Source of the DNA: Candidatus Daviesbacteria bacterium
GTDB lineage: Bacteria > Patescibacteriota > Microgenomatia > Daviesbacterales > UBA10151
Assembly: GCA_016198275.1 (NCBI GenBank)
Contig: JACQIX010000023.1
Coordinates: forward strand, 1 to 44,829
DNA: 44,829 bases
Direction: 5' to 3'
Shown here: positions 30,858-38,298 of the stretch, in pieces
Position numbering within the stretch: the first letter of the stretch is position 1
How the letters are laid out: each line of letters starts with the position of its first letter
Notes under the pieces: model-generated
What the model was told of the DNA's origin: nothing
Seen by the model: only the letters and a program-made list of their open reading frames with translations
Database searches by the model: none
Made by a program: the position numbers and the translations under genes

Positions 30858-31441
30858 AAACTCTTTTCTCCCCCTGCTGCAAGATTAGTGGTAGCAGTAA
30901 CTGTAAAAGTAATATTGCCTTTTTCCAGTCCGACGCTGGCCAGGTTAATCTCGGAAAAGGTTTGGTCGCTTTTTAATCCTTGGATAAAGCTGGTTAAATC
31001 CGTGTTAGTTTGGGATTGAGCGTTGATTTGAACAGAAGCCTTACTAATATTTTTTAAGACATTCAGAGTAGTAATTTTGACTCCTGTCGGTGTTTGGTCG
31101 GCAATTTTTTTTAAAATTGTGGAATAGTCCACAGAATCGGTTTTAATACTACTAATGTTTGCCAGTTTAAGTTGAGTTTGTCTGATTAAAATTTCATCAA
31201 GTTTTAAGCTTTCAATGTAAGGGATTTGTTGTTCAATTGCTTCTTTTGTGGAGGCTAAATCCGCATCCAGTTTAAAGCGGGTGCCAAAAGCAATTAAAAC
31301 TATTGCCTCTACAAAAATAAAAATATAACGGCCTGTGGACAATAGCCAGCGGATCAGTTTGACAGCCAGTTTTTCCGGATTGCTTTGAGGTTTTAAAAGA
31401 TCCAAATTAATTACCATCTTTGGATTGCTATTTTTTGGCAT
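30854..31441 (-). CDS. pilN: Type IV pilus inner-membrane assembly protein PilN
   Basis: 195 residues. The cytoplasmic N-terminus has the PilM-binding motif MVINLDLLKPQ (about 9-19; canonical INLLP), then one helix (about 38-54) and a coiled-coil plus ferredoxin-like domain (VKITTLNVLKN). No pilM lies upstream; the neighbour is rpsT, and a promoter 6 nt before the ATG shows that this is the operon's first gene. A second in-frame Met at residue 9 is a less likely start. Confidence 0.82.
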   Translation of the reverse strand: MPKNSNPKMVINLDLLKPQSNPEKLAVKLIRWLLSTGRYIFIFVEAIVLIAFGTRFKLDADLASTKEAIEQQIPYIESLKLDEILIRQTQLKLANISSIKTDSVDYSTILKKIADQTPTGVKITTLNVLKNISKASVQINAQSQTNTDLTSFIQGLKSDQTFSEINLASVGLEKGNITFTVTATTNLAAGGEKSL

Positions 31442-31447
31442 GAGGTA

Positions 31448-31476
31448 ATTATAAGGATCTGCTTCGCACTTCGCAA
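31448..31476 (-). promoter_or_regulatory. pilN operon promoter, leaderless type
   Basis: TTGCGA (31471-31476), 17-nt spacer, TATAAT (31448-31453), 6 nt to the ATG at 31441. The -35 and spacer lie in a GC-richer repeat-like stretch (TTGCGAAGTGCGAAGCAG), which suggests that a dispersed repeat supplied promoter sequence. Confidence 0.65.
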
Positions 31477-31546
31477 TGGAATATTTTACTTGTGCTCGCA
31501 GAACCTGTTCTTTCTTTAAAGAAGAATTATACTAGGATCTAGGGAT

Positions 31547-31873
31547 TTAGGGTATAGGGGTTAGTTGACGATCCCCCTTTACACCTTTGGATAATCTGGA
31601 TTTAAGTCTTGCTGCTTTACTTTCACTTGTGAAAGAAGGATACGACATCAACTTTGCCAATCTTGACTTAAGTCTAGCAGACTTATTGGGATGAATGAGG
31701 TGGACTTTGGCAGCTTTGTCCAAAGCAGAATAAGCAGCTTGTAAACTTTCGGAAGTTTGTAAAACTCTGGCTTTTTTAATTAAAGACTTCAAGGTTGTCT
31801 CTCTTTTTTTATTACGAGCTGTTCTGACCTTATCTTTGCGTACTTTTTTAATAGCTGATTTAATGACTGGCAT
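31547..31873 (-). CDS. rpsT: 30S ribosomal protein S20 with C-terminal extension
   Basis: 108 residues; S20 is usually about 85-90. The N-terminus (MPVIKSAIKKVRKDKVRTARNKK) and helix KAAKVHLIHPNKSARLKSRL are normal. After LAKLM, where S20 ends, the chain continues for about 30 residues and repeats the motif as KAARLKSRLSKG. S20 binds 16S rRNA during 30S assembly. It is divergent from murJ. Confidence 0.92.
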   Translation of the reverse strand: MPVIKSAIKKVRKDKVRTARNKKRETTLKSLIKKARVLQTSESLQAAYSALDKAAKVHLIHPNKSARLKSRLAKLMSYPSFTSESKAARLKSRLSKGVKGDRQLTPIP

Positions 31874-31883
31874 ACTTTGGGGA

Positions 31884-31892
31884 ATAGTATCA
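31884..31892 (-). promoter_or_regulatory. Extended -10 promoter of rpsT
   Basis: TGaTACTAT on the minus strand (TACTAT 31884-31889), 10 nt before the ATG at 31873; possible TTGCGT -35 18 nt upstream. Confidence 0.6.
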
Positions 31893-31923
31893 CAAGCTAC
31901 TATTACAACGCAAGGTTATCTAT

Positions 31924-31929
31924 TATAAT
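31924..31929 (+). promoter_or_regulatory. -10 box of murJ
   Basis: TATAAT, 12 nt before the ATG at 31942. A possible TTACAA -35 (31903-31908) has a short 15-nt spacer. Confidence 0.45.
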
Positions 31930-31941
31930 TATCACCAAAAC

Positions 31942-33576
31942 ATGGTTAAAAATCTTTTCTCTCTTTTGTATTCCAGGCAGACTTCAATTTTGTCAGCAGC
32001 AACGGTAATTGCCACTACCTTAATGTTTTCTAAAATACTGGGTTTGATTCGTGATCGGCTACTAGCCCATGTTTTCTCACCAGATAAGATAGATATTTTT
32101 TGGGCTGCTTTTAGATTACCGGATCTAATCTTTCAGATAGTAATTTTGGGAGCTTTATCGGTAGCTTTTATCCCTGTTTTCACCGAACATTTTGAGAATA
32201 AAGGAAAAGAAGATGCGTTTGAAATGGCAGGGGCTGTACTTAATGTATTTTTGACAATATTTATTTTAGCCACAATTTTAATTTTTATTTTGGCTCAACC
32301 AATCATCTCATACATAATCGCGCCCGGCTTTAGCCCGGAAAGACAAATGCAGGTTGTAGTGTTGACCAGGGTTATTCTTTTTGGCCAAATTATCTTAGTC
32401 CTGGGTTCTTTTTTCATCGGCATTTTGCAATCTTTCCAAAGATTTATTATCCCTGCGCTTGCCCCGCTCTTTTATAACCTAGGTATTATTTTAGGAATTG
32501 TATTTCTATCTAAATCGTTCGGCATTATGGGGCCGGCTTTGGGGGTAGTTTTGGGGGCAATTCTTCATGCATCTGTTCAACTGCCTTTGGTTTGGGCAAT
32601 GGGGTTTAGGTTTAATATGTCTTTGACATTTTTTCATCCGGGAGTTAAAGAAATATCGAAACTGATGAGTGTTAGAACTTTGGGACTGGCTGCTGAACAG
32701 ATTAATGAAACAGTTGGTTTAGCTTTGGCATCATTGGCTTCGATTGGGTCTGTGACTTATTTGACTTTTGCCCAACACTTGCAGGTTGTGCCTATCGGAC
32801 TTTTTGGAGCGACTTTGGCTCAGGCTGCTCTGCCTGTACTTTCGTCCGAAAGAGCCCGTGGCAGGATCGAGGAATTTAAAATAACAATATTGACTACCTT
32901 ACACCAAATTCTTTTTTTAACACTGCCAGCAACAGCAATTTTAATTGTCATCAGAATACCTGTAGTCAGATTAGTTTTTGGCGCTTCCCAATTTAACTGG
33001 GAAGCCACTGTTTTAACCGGTGCAACAGTGGCTCTTTTGGCAGTGGGATTATCTGCTCAAGCTATCTCTCTTCTTTTAGTCAGAGGTTTTTATGCCCTCA
33101 AAGATACTAAAACACCAGTGGCTGTTTCCTTAGTTGTGGTGATGTTAAATATTATACTGAGTTTATATTTTATTGTTAGTCTAAAACTTGATGTTTGGGC
33201 AATAGGAGCTGCTAATTCTATTGCCTCAATTCTGTCAGCAATTTTGCTTTTCTTAACCCTTCATTTTAAGATCGGTAAATTTAACTTAAAAATTGTGATA
33301 GCCCCTCTTCTTAAGATGTTGATGGCTACCGTGATTATGGGTATGGCGCTGTATATCCCAATAAAACTTTTGGATCAGGTTATTTTTGATACTACCAAAA
33401 CTATTAATCTTATAGTGCTGACAGGGGTATCCTCAATTTTTGCTTTATCCATATATGTGACAGTAGTTTGGTTTTTGAAAGTTAGAGAGTTGGATACTTA
33501 CGTTGAGCTTTTGAGGAAATTGAGTAAATTTCAGACAAAACTTAAGTCTAAAGAGGTTTTACCCGAGATTGTTTAA
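31942..33576 (+). CDS. murJ: Lipid II flippase MurJ (MVF family)
   Basis: 544 residues with about 14 membrane helices. The N-terminal pattern SILSAATVIATTLMFSKILG then LIRDRLLAHVF, and IFWAAFRLPDLIFQIVILGA with VAFIPVF, are MurJ/MviN signatures, with the conserved Arg and Asp residues lining the cavity. It flips lipid II outward for peptidoglycan synthesis. It is divergent from rpsT and lies 24 nt before lepA, which has its own promoter. Confidence 0.93.
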   Translation: MVKNLFSLLYSRQTSILSAATVIATTLMFSKILGLIRDRLLAHVFSPDKIDIFWAAFRLPDLIFQIVILGALSVAFIPVFTEHFENKGKEDAFEMAGAVLNVFLTIFILATILIFILAQPIISYIIAPGFSPERQMQVVVLTRVILFGQIILVLGSFFIGILQSFQRFIIPALAPLFYNLGIILGIVFLSKSFGIMGPALGVVLGAILHASVQLPLVWAMGFRFNMSLTFFHPGVKEISKLMSVRTLGLAAEQINETVGLALASLASIGSVTYLTFAQHLQVVPIGLFGATLAQAALPVLSSERARGRIEEFKITILTTLHQILFLTLPATAILIVIRIPVVRLVFGASQFNWEATVLTGATVALLAVGLSAQAISLLLVRGFYALKDTKTPVAVSLVVVMLNIILSLYFIVSLKLDVWAIGAANSIASILSAILLFLTLHFKIGKFNLKIVIAPLLKMLMATVIMGMALYIPIKLLDQVIFDTTKTINLIVLTGVSSIFALSIYVTVVWFLKVRELDTYVELLRKLSKFQTKLKSKEVLPEIV

Positions 33577-33584
33577 TCAGGAAT

Positions 33585-33593
33585 TGGTACAAT
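33585..33593 (+). promoter_or_regulatory. Extended -10 promoter of lepA
   Basis: TGgTACAAT ends 7 nt before the GTG at 33601, so a leaderless transcript beginning with GTG is predicted. Confidence 0.65.
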
Positions 33594-33600
33594 AGCTTCC

Positions 33601-35391
33601 GTGAATATTAGAAATTTTTCAATTATTGCCCATATTGATCATGGCAAGTCTACTTTAGCTGATAGGCTTTTGGAAATTTGTCAGACAGTACCGAAAGACA
33701 AGATGAAACCGCAGCTATTGGATTCCTTGGCTCTTGAGAGAGAACGCGGCATTACAATTAAGCTAGCACCTGTGCGTTTGCAGTACACTTTTAACTTTAA
33801 ACTTTACACTTTGAACTTAATTGATACTCCCGGTCATGTTGATTTTTCTTATGAGGTTTCCAGGTCTTTGGCAGCAGTTGAAGGAGTAGTATTATTGGTT
33901 GATGCTACCCAAGGCATTCAGGCTCAAACTTTGGCACACGGATTAGCAGCTTTAGAACAAAATTTAACCTTAATCCCCGTTATTAACAAAATTGATCTGC
34001 CAAATGCTGATATAGAAAATACAAAAAAAACAATCGGTGAAACTTTTGGTTTTTCGCAGCAGGAGATTATTTTAGTCTCTGCAAAAACCGGAGAAGGGAT
34101 GGAAAAACTTTTGCAAGCCATAATTGAGCGTATCCCCTTTCCAAAATCCGCAGGTGTCAACGTATTCCACCCCAAGGGTGGAAGTAAATTTAGGGCTTTG
34201 ATATTTGATTCGTTTTATGATTCATTTAAGGGAGTAGTGGCTCAGGTGCGGGTATTTGAGGGTAGTACCCCAAAAAACCAGTCCCAAATTAACTTCTTGG
34301 GAAGCAAAGCTGCTGGTCATATCCTGGAGGTTGGTTATTTTACCCCCCAGCTTACTCCGACTGAGAGTCTGACTGTCGGGGAAATAGGCTATATAGCAAC
34401 CGGGTTAAAACAACCGGATAAAGTGAAGGTAGGTGACACAATTGCTTTGGATTTTAATACAGAACCCTTGCCAGGTTATAAGGAGGTAAAGCCAATGGTG
34501 TATGTTGGTCTTTATCCAATTAACCAGGATGAATTTCATGATATTAATAAAGCTTTAGATAGATTTAGATTAACTGATCCTGCTTTTACTTATGAGCTGG
34601 AATATTCCCAAGCTTTAGGGGCTGGGTTTAGATGCGGTTTTTTAGGCTTGCTTCATGCGGAGGTGGTACAGGAAAGGTTATCTAATGAATTTGGTGCAGA
34701 TCTTTTGGCTACTGCTCCATCAGTTGAGTATCTGGTAGGCGATCAAGTGATCATTAACCCTTCAGAATTAGATCCTCAATTGCTTGCCTCCTCAGGACGA
34801 CTACAAGAACCGTGGGTAAAATTGAAGATATTTGTACCAAAAGAATATATTGGCAGCGTAATGGAATTAACGGCGGAGAAAAGAGGTCGATTTTTAAATA
34901 TGCAGCATTTTGGTCCTCAGATTGAACTTTCTTACCAGATGCCGCTTTCTGAGCTAATAACCCAATTTTATGATATGTTAAAATCAGTTACTTCCGGTTT
35001 TGCTTCATTGGACTGGGAATTTTTGGAGTTTAGAGAGGTGGAGGGGGTAAAAGTGGATATTTTGGTGGCCGGTGAAAAAGTTGATGCGCTATCACAGATT
35101 GTGGTCAGACAAAAAGCTCAAACCTTTGGCAGAAAGATGGTGGAAAAGTTAAAAGAAGTTTTACCAAGACAAAATTTTGAGATAGCAATTCAGGCTGCAA
35201 TTGGAGGAACTATTATTGCCAGGGAAACAATTTCTCCGTTCAGAAAAGATGTGACAGCCAAATTATATGGTGGAGACAGGACCAGAAAAGATAAACTTTT
35301 GGAAAAACAAAAAAAGGGTAAAAAAAAGATGAAAATGGTAGGTAGAGTTGAAATCCCCCAGGAGGCATTTTTGTCGATCTTAAAATCTTAA
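33601..35391 (+). CDS. lepA: Elongation factor 4 (LepA), translational GTPase
   Basis: 596 residues, GTG start. G1 AHIDHGKST (about 10-18), switch region RERGITIK, G3 DTPGHVDF, G4 NKID, G5 SAKTG, then domains II-V and the LepA-specific C-terminal domain with QAAIGG.IIARETI and RKDVTAKLYGGDRTRK. EF4 acts on ribosomes, chiefly in 30S biogenesis or back-translocation. Around residues 187-196, VFHPKGGSKF is encoded by a palindromic repeat (34165-34183) at the loop before RALIFDS, where homologues have another sequence. A second repeat-like stretch encodes LASSGRLQEP (about 397-406). Confidence 0.95.
   Translation: MNIRNFSIIAHIDHGKSTLADRLLEICQTVPKDKMKPQLLDSLALERERGITIKLAPVRLQYTFNFKLYTLNLIDTPGHVDFSYEVSRSLAAVEGVVLLVDATQGIQAQTLAHGLAALEQNLTLIPVINKIDLPNADIENTKKTIGETFGFSQQEIILVSAKTGEGMEKLLQAIIERIPFPKSAGVNVFHPKGGSKFRALIFDSFYDSFKGVVAQVRVFEGSTPKNQSQINFLGSKAAGHILEVGYFTPQLTPTESLTVGEIGYIATGLKQPDKVKVGDTIALDFNTEPLPGYKEVKPMVYVGLYPINQDEFHDINKALDRFRLTDPAFTYELEYSQALGAGFRCGFLGLLHAEVVQERLSNEFGADLLATAPSVEYLVGDQVIINPSELDPQLLASSGRLQEPWVKLKIFVPKEYIGSVMELTAEKRGRFLNMQHFGPQIELSYQMPLSELITQFYDMLKSVTSGFASLDWEFLEFREVEGVKVDILVAGEKVDALSQIVVRQKAQTFGRKMVEKLKEVLPRQNFEIAIQAAIGGTIIARETISPFRKDVTAKLYGGDRTRKDKLLEKQKKGKKKMKMVGRVEIPQEAFLSILKS
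33787..33818. repeat. ACTTT/AACTTT simple repeat inside lepA
   Basis: Short imperfect units (ACTTTTAACTTTAAACTTT and on) encode YTFNFKLYTLN between the normal motifs VRL and NLIDTPGH. It resembles the other in-frame simple repeats in this window. Confidence 0.5.
34165..34183. repeat. Palindromic repeat encoding FHPKGGS, copy in lepA
   Basis: TTCCACCCCAAGGGTGGAA, identical to the coding strand of the methyltransferase copy (15353-15371), including the next GTA, and in the same reading frame. Confidence 0.85.
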
Positions 35392-35502
35392 TAATAAGAT
35401 ATTACGAGATCAATATTTACAAATCTATGTTTCTTGTTTTTATAGGAAATACTTGTTATAAATCTGATATATGAATGTTGTGGGGTATGTTATCTAAGAA
35501 AT

Positions 35503-36147
35503 ATGTCAGCAAAACAAGAGATTGTTATTCCTAAAGGTAATGATTGGCAATTTTCGGACAGAAACAGAATAGCCGCACCAAGATTTGGATTAAGAGAAAT
35601 TACCGCTCCGTCAGTGTTAGTGAGAGATTTAAGCAAAGACATTAGGGATAATTGTATGTCTCGGGGTTGGGTTTTTACATCATTGGTGACAATGGATGGT
35701 TCTTATTTGTTATTTGTATATATTAATGCAGGACAACCGTCTACACTTGATTCTATCCCCGAACCAGAGGCTATCCTGTCTAAAAGAATGCTGGGTGAAT
35801 ATCTAATACCTGGTAATAATTGGGCAATTGATTCGAAGCTACTTAATAGAAATTTAGGTAGAGCTAATAGGGTAGCTACTCAGGGAGAGCTAATGTATAA
35901 CGAATGGTCTCCAGATGGGTTTGCTCGAATTTACTACCAAACAGGTGTAGCTTTGGCTTTAGTTAGGAGTAGAACTTTGGAGGATGAAGAAAAAAGATTA
36001 ACAAGAAAAGGACAAGCAGTAGTTGCTGATGCAAATGCAAGAATTCGAGTAATTCAAGAAGAAGCAACAAAAAAAATAAAAATTATTGAACAAGCTTTAC
36101 GTGAAGTAACAGACTTAAAAATGACAGACCCACTCTCTTTAATTTAA
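35503..36147 (+). CDS. Hypothetical cytoplasmic protein with C-terminal coiled coil
   Basis: 214 residues, no signal or membrane segment. The first 150 residues are mixed alpha/beta (for example RGWVFTSLVTMDGSYLLFVYIN), then a charged helix with coiled-coil character (about 153-200: SRTLEDEEKRLTRKG...RIRVIQEEATKKIKIIEQAL). I do not recognise a family. A weak TATGTT box lies 9 nt before the ATG. It stands alone between lepA and the DUF378 gene. Confidence 0.6.
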   Translation: MSAKQEIVIPKGNDWQFSDRNRIAAPRFGLREITAPSVLVRDLSKDIRDNCMSRGWVFTSLVTMDGSYLLFVYINAGQPSTLDSIPEPEAILSKRMLGEYLIPGNNWAIDSKLLNRNLGRANRVATQGELMYNEWSPDGFARIYYQTGVALALVRSRTLEDEEKRLTRKGQAVVADANARIRVIQEEATKKIKIIEQALREVTDLKMTDPLSLI

Positions 36148-36211
36148 GAATAACCAACATAAGAAAAATTTTTCTCAAATAGACCACTTGATTAAAAGTT
36201 TAATTTATGAC

Positions 36212-36217
36212 TACACT
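36212..36217 (+). promoter_or_regulatory. -10 of the DUF378 gene promoter (with TTGATT -35)
   Basis: TTGATT (36188-36193), 18-nt spacer, TACACT (36212-36217). The predicted start is about 25 nt before the ATG at 36248, leaving room for the strong ribosome site. This is a leadered contrast to the leaderless genes. Confidence 0.5.
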
Positions 36218-36247
36218 GGAAGTAGCAAAAGGAAGGGGGTGAGATTT

Positions 36248-36457
36248 ATGAAAATGCTTCATATGGCTGCCTTTACCCTTTTAGTGGTTGGTGGTCTTAA
36301 TTGGGGTCTTTGGGCCTTGTTTAATTTTAATCTTGTCAACACCATATTGGGTGCTTGGCCAGTAGTAGAAAAGTTAGTGTATATTTTGGTTGGGGCGTCA
36401 GCTGTCTATATTGCAGCTACACACATGAACGACTGCAAAATTTGTTCTAAGTCGTAG
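36248..36457 (+). CDS. DUF378 small membrane protein
   Basis: 69 residues from the ATG at 36248 (MKMLHMAAFTLLVVGGLNWG), chosen because AAGGGGGTGA lies just upstream; the frame is open for 20 earlier codons that lack membrane character. DUF378 features: LLVVGGLNWGLWALFNFN, then GAWPVVEKLVYILVGASAVY; two helices, and a Cys pair near the end (CKIC). Function unknown in this widespread family. Two hairpins follow the stop. Confidence 0.85.
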   Translation: MKMLHMAAFTLLVVGGLNWGLWALFNFNLVNTILGAWPVVEKLVYILVGASAVYIAATHMNDCKICSKS

Positions 36458-36465
36458 GTAATTAT

Positions 36466-36485
36466 TTCCTAAAAAATTTTAGGAA
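36466..36485. repeat. AT-rich hairpin after the DUF378 gene
   Basis: TTCCTAAAA and TTTTAGGAA, perfectly complementary over 9 bp around AA. It lies between the stop codon and a GC-rich terminator hairpin. Confidence 0.65.
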
Positions 36486-36490
36486 TCTAT

Positions 36491-36515
36491 CCCCCTCCAT
36501 CTGGAGGGGGATTTT
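36491..36515 (+). terminator. Rho-independent terminator of the DUF378 gene
   Basis: CCCCCTCC and GGAGGGGG form a perfect 8-bp GC-rich stem with ATCT loop, followed by ATTTT. The next gene's extended -10 (36515-36523) begins directly at its end. Confidence 0.75.
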
Positions 36516-36523
36516 GATAGAAT
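36515..36523 (+). promoter_or_regulatory. Extended -10 promoter of the S66 peptidase gene
   Basis: TGaTAGAAT ends 8 nt before the ATG at 36532, again leaderless type; it overlaps the tail of the preceding terminator. Confidence 0.65.
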
Positions 36524-36531
36524 ACAAATTA

Positions 36532-37506
36532 ATGAAGATTGTAAAACCAGCTAAGCTAAATTCAGGAGATACCGTTGGAATAGTGGCCCCCTCTTTGCCA
36601 GTTCTGTCTTCTTTTAAGAAAAATTATGAAAAAGGGAAAAAGGTGATTGAAGATTTAGGATTTAAGATTAAAGAAGGAAAAACAATTGGAAAGACAAGAT
36701 GGTGGGCAGCAGGAACCCCCCAAGAAGTGGCAACAGATATCAATTCAATGTTTGCTGATAAAAATGTTAAGGCAATTATGGCTCAAACAGGTGGTTATTC
36801 CGCCTCTTTAGTTTTGGAGTATCTCAACTATGAACTGATAACTAATAACCCCAAACCATTTATAGGTATGTCTGATGTGACAAATTTTCATTTGGCATTT
36901 TTGACCAAGTGTCAGCTGGTAGGATTTCATATGGATGATGTCACCTTCGGGTTTGGACACTCCTGGGCTCAAGGAGAAGATTTGTTGGCTGAATTTCAAA
37001 AGCAAATGTTTTTAAAATTCTTAACCCTGCCTGAACCTGCAGGAGTGATAGGTGCTTTAACTGAATGGGAAGGATGGAGAGAAGGCAGTGCCCAAGGCCA
37101 TTTAATAGGCGGGAATTTACATTTATTAGCTAATTTAATTGGTACAGAATATTTTCCTGCTAAAGATACATTTGATGGGGCCATACTTTTTTGGGAAGAG
37201 GTGGGAGAGCCTCTACACAATATTGCTAGATTTTTAACTCATTTAAAGTATGCGGGGGCTTTAGAGAAAATTTCCGGCATGTTAATTGGAAAAATTACTT
37301 ATATTAAGCCTTCCAGAGAAAAAGAAGTTATTGCACCTACTGTTTCCGAGATGGTTATGGATTTATTAAAAAATTACAAATTTCCCATCATGGCCAATTC
37401 AGACTTCGGCCATTTCACAGTCAATACCCCCATGCCACTTGGTATTAAAGTTTCCTTTGATACTTCCAAAAAGCAGTTAAACTTTTTAGAATCTGCTGTT
37501 ATATAA
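36532..37506 (+). CDS. S66-family peptidase (LD-carboxypeptidase/MccF-like)
   Basis: 324 residues from the ATG at 36532 (MKIVKPAKL); an upstream TTG in frame overlaps the promoter and is rejected. The N-terminal GDTVGIVAPSLPV, nucleophile Ser in FIGMSDVTNFH (about 112-122), Glu in LFWEEVGEPLHN, and His in NSDFGHFTVNTPMPLG make the S66 triad. The family contains LD-carboxypeptidase of peptidoglycan recycling and MccF of microcin immunity. The LFWEEVGEP form and the WAAGTP loop look closer to MccF-like members. Cytoplasmic; the substrate is undecided. Confidence 0.85.
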   Translation: MKIVKPAKLNSGDTVGIVAPSLPVLSSFKKNYEKGKKVIEDLGFKIKEGKTIGKTRWWAAGTPQEVATDINSMFADKNVKAIMAQTGGYSASLVLEYLNYELITNNPKPFIGMSDVTNFHLAFLTKCQLVGFHMDDVTFGFGHSWAQGEDLLAEFQKQMFLKFLTLPEPAGVIGALTEWEGWREGSAQGHLIGGNLHLLANLIGTEYFPAKDTFDGAILFWEEVGEPLHNIARFLTHLKYAGALEKISGMLIGKITYIKPSREKEVIAPTVSEMVMDLLKNYKFPIMANSDFGHFTVNTPMPLGIKVSFDTSKKQLNFLESAVI

Positions 37507-37514
37507 AAACCCTT

Positions 37515-37529
37515 CTACCTCCGAGGTAG
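37515..37529. terminator. Candidate hairpin between convergent genes
   Basis: CTACCTC and GAGGTAG surround a C. It lies between the stops of the S66 gene and nadK. On the minus strand it is followed after 5 nt by TTTTT, so it may end nadK transcription. Confidence 0.5.
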
Positions 37530-37531
37530 GA

Positions 37532-38254
37532 TTAACTTCTAATTATTTGGCAGTTGGGGCATCTTAAGGAGGTATCAGCATAAATTTTAGCTGTTTGGTT
37601 AGATAATTTAAAGACTAACTGTGAATCCTCGTCTATGGTAAAAATATCAGGGCTGTTATCAAAAGATAAGGTGGCTTTGCCTCTGGTAAGCTGGAAAGTT
37701 ATCAAATCTTGATCAGAAAGATAAAGTGGATCAATTTTTTGAGTAGTATTATTAAAAGCTACCCCAAATCCTTTGTCAAATGTTTGGCGGGTGATTGATT
37801 GAAAATAACCTGTTGAGCCAAAAGGAGTGGAAATGACAATGCCATCACCTATAAGAAGAGATCCTTCGTTTCGCTCAACATGACTAACAGGGTGGGTTTT
37901 AAATCTGATGGTGTGAGTTGGGTCAGAATTTCTGATCACAAAATCATTTAAAGCATAAAAGGTTTTATAAAGCAATGTTATTTCGAGTTTTCTGTATTCT
38001 TTTAATTGAAGTTTGTCCTCTCTTAATTTTTTTAACACTAACTCATCAGCGTGATTGAGACATTTTTTACAAAAGTCACTGTTTCTGATAGGAAGTTTAG
38101 GGATGTTGGGATAATGCCTTTCTGCAGATAATAGGGTGCCATCCCCTCCAAAAGTAACCACAATCTGGGGGTTTGAATAAACAATCTCCAATCCTAAATC
38201 TTTGGCTAATTTTTCGATATTTTTAGTATTCTGACCGTTCAGTAAAACTCTCAT
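37532..38254 (-). CDS. nadK: NAD kinase
   Basis: 240 residues from the ATG at 38254 (MRVLLNGQN), chosen since a TATGAT -10 box lies 7 nt upstream and overlaps an earlier in-frame ATG. GGDGTLL (about 36-42), ALNDFVI (about 103-109), and the ISTPFGSTGYFQS loop (about 146-158) mark the NAD kinase fold, which makes NADP. Short compared with the usual 280-300. A palindromic repeat (37859-37884) encodes SHVERNEG just before GDGIVIST, an in-frame insertion in a surface loop. A C-terminal CPNC is unusual. Confidence 0.92.
   Translation of the reverse strand: MRVLLNGQNTKNIEKLAKDLGLEIVYSNPQIVVTFGGDGTLLSAERHYPNIPKLPIRNSDFCKKCLNHADELVLKKLREDKLQLKEYRKLEITLLYKTFYALNDFVIRNSDPTHTIRFKTHPVSHVERNEGSLLIGDGIVISTPFGSTGYFQSITRQTFDKGFGVAFNNTTQKIDPLYLSDQDLITFQLTRGKATLSFDNSPDIFTIDEDSQLVFKLSNQTAKIYADTSLRCPNCQIIRS
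37859..37884. repeat. In-frame palindromic element inside nadK
   Basis: On the coding strand GTCATGTTGAGCGAAACGAA then GGATCT; this is the widespread TCATxxTGAGCGAAACGAAGxATCT repeat. It encodes SHVERNEGS. Related to the element in sbcD. Confidence 0.75.
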
Positions 38255-38261
38255 GATGCAA

Positions 38262-38267
38262 ATCATA
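38262..38267 (-). promoter_or_regulatory. -10 box of nadK, 7 nt before ATG
   Basis: TATGAT on the minus strand with 7 nt to the ATG at 38254. It stands back to back with the MFS gene promoter. Confidence 0.6.
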
Positions 38268-38279
38268 CTACTTTTTTCG

Positions 38280-38285
38280 TATACT
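38280..38285 (+). promoter_or_regulatory. -10 box of the MFS transporter gene
   Basis: TATACT, 13 nt before the ATG at 38299. Only 12 bp separate it from the nadK -10 box on the other strand. Confidence 0.5.
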
Positions 38286-38298
38286 AGAAAGTTAAACT

